Part shown: in pieces, positions 50,859 through 51,817 of the stretch
Position numbering within the stretch: position 1 is the stretch's first letter
Layout: each line of letters opens with the position of its first letter
NCBI GenBank assembly: GCA_025964685.1
Contig: JAOPYG010000029.1
Coordinates: forward strand, 1 to 51,817
DNA length: 51,817 nucleotides
Source: Actinoallomurus sp.
GTDB taxonomy: Bacteria; Actinomycetota; Actinomycetes; Streptosporangiales; Streptosporangiaceae
Direction of reading: 5' to 3'
The notes under the pieces: generated by a model
The model's database searches: none
The model's input: only the letters and a program-made list of their open reading frames with translations
What the model was told of the DNA's origin: nothing
Translations under genes and position numbers: made by a program

Positions 50859-51817
50859 ATGAAGTTCACCGACGGCTATTGGATGCTGCGCGACGGCGTT
50901 CAGGCCTCCTATCCGAACGAAGTCCTCGACGTCGGAACCGCGCCGGGATCGTTCAGCGTGTACGCGCCGACGCAGCCGATCCGGCACCGCGGCGACCTGC
51001 TCAAGGGGCCCGTGGTCACGCTGAACTACTCCTCCCCCATGCCGGACGTCATCGGCGTCACGGTCACGCACTTCGCGGGCGAGGAGGCGCGGGAGCCACG
51101 GTTCACCCTGCACGAGGAGGACGCCGGGGCCGACGTCTCGGTCGACGACGAGTCCGCGGTGCTCACCTCCGGCGCGCTGTCCGTACGGGTCGCCCGCACT
51201 GGCGACTGGCACGTGGAGTTCTCCGCCGGCGGCCGGGTCCTCACCGCGAACCGGGCCAAGGGCACGGCCATCATGGAGACCGCCGAAGGCGGCCACTACG
51301 TCCGCGAGCAGCTCGACCTCGACGTCGACCACCACGTGTACGGGCTCGGCGAGCGCTTCGGCCCGCTCGTCAAGAACGGCCAGAGCGTCGACATCTGGAA
51401 CGCCGACGGAGGCACGGCGAGCGAGCAGGCGTACAAGAACGTGCCGTTCTTCCTCACCGACGCGGGCTACGGGATCTTCGTGAACCACCCCGGCCGCGTG
51501 TCCTTCGAGGTCGCCTCGGAGACGGTGGCGCGGACGCAGTTCAGCGTCGAGGGCCAGTCGCTCCAGTACTTCGTCATCTACGGCCCGACGCCGAAGGACA
51601 TCCTTCGCCGCTACACCGCGCTGACCGGGCGGCCCGCGCGGCTGCCCGCCTGGTCCTTCGGCCTGTGGCTGTCCACGTCGTTCACCACGTCCTACGACGA
51701 GGCGACGGTCACGAGCTTCATCGACGGGATGGCCGAGCGCGACCTGCCGCTGTCGGTCTTCCACTTCGACACGTTCTGGATGCGGGAGTTCCACTGGTGC
51801 GACTTCGAGTGGGACCC
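50859..51817 (+). CDS. GH31 alpha-xylosidase, YicI-like (runs off window end)
   Basis: The first 319 residues of a GH31 enzyme. The start MKFTDGYWMLRDGV, the HHVYGLGERFGP motif and FHFDTFWMREFHWCDFEWDP are hallmarks of YicI-type alpha-xylosidases, which remove alpha-xylosyl residues from xyloglucan oligosaccharides. The catalytic Asp lies beyond the window. ATG 50859 matches the family's N-terminus but has no ribosome-binding site; GTG 50823, in frame behind AGGGGGG, would add 12 residues (VWRSWRLHTTKS). It completes the importer operon. Confidence 0.85.
   Translation, partial: MKFTDGYWMLRDGVQASYPNEVLDVGTAPGSFSVYAPTQPIRHRGDLLKGPVVTLNYSSPMPDVIGVTVTHFAGEEAREPRFTLHEEDAGADVSVDDESAVLTSGALSVRVARTGDWHVEFSAGGRVLTANRAKGTAIMETAEGGHYVREQLDLDVDHHVYGLGERFGPLVKNGQSVDIWNADGGTASEQAYKNVPFFLTDAGYGIFVNHPGRVSFEVASETVARTQFSVEGQSLQYFVIYGPTPKDILRRYTALTGRPARLPAWSFGLWLSTSFTTSYDEATVTSFIDGMAERDLPLSVFHFDTFWMREFHWCDFEWD

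Overview
The window is very GC-rich, with strongly GC-biased third codon positions, frequent GTG/TTG starts, tightly packed genes, an F420/deazaflavin-type oxidoreductase, two transmembrane Ser/Thr protein kinases, an RsbW-like ATPase and several LacI regulators. All this points to an actinomycete chromosome; the Streptosporangiales/Thermomonosporaceae is an inference from gene style only. No tRNA, rRNA, CRISPR array or phage block was seen.

Layout. (1) 1-7826, minus strand: a LacI regulator, a binding-protein-dependent sugar importer (lipoprotein plus two permeases), a secreted GH5-type beta-mannanase, a second clan GH-A hydrolase and a ROK kinase. This reads as one beta-mannan/manno-oligosaccharide utilisation locus with a perfect CTAAACCGGTTTAG operator candidate. 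(2) 7948-18701: mixed housekeeping genes (Nudix, quinone oxidoreductase, HelD-like RNA polymerase ATPase, MHS-type symporter, sensor kinase, an RsbW-like ATPase divergent from an unusual HTH-UTRA protein, alpha/beta hydrolase, APH-like kinase, DUF1349). (3) 18719-28987: a nucleoside phosphorylase, cobN behind a clear cobalamin riboswitch, and cobQ-cobD. Between them lie an AraC/VOC pair, a shortened ANL-family protein without its P-loop, and a Gfo/Idh/MocA oxidoreductase. (4) 29066-39634: SMP-30 lactonase, a kinase with an RsiV-like outer domain, an NTF2-like protein, a sarcosine/N-methyltryptophan oxidase, a leader peptide with a methyltransferase-like gene, a DMT permease, a fused asymmetric ABC exporter with its MarR regulator, and a deazaflavin oxidoreductase behind three TetR-like operator copies. 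(5) 39817-46014: a starch locus (GH13 alpha-glucosidase, LacI regulator, secreted CBM20 alpha-amylase) convergent with a sigma factor fused to a zinc-finger anti-sigma, a membrane helix and an outer domain. (6) 46324-51817: a third LacI regulator, a second sugar ABC importer and the start of a YicI-like GH31 alpha-xylosidase. A decayed IS200/IS605 tnpB fragment sits between the last permease and the GH31 gene.

The main theme is plant polysaccharide use: three loci (mannan, starch, alpha-xyloside), each with its own LacI regulator. Locus 3 has three related GTCGAAGCGCTTCGAC-type sites, plus a box one base off the cellobiose-repressor (CebR) consensus, suggesting cross-talk with cellulose sensing. 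The least explained parts are the HTH-UTRA/RsbW pair with its CTTTAG palindrome, the leader peptide at 33432, the ANL pseudoenzyme and the sigma/anti-sigma fusion.
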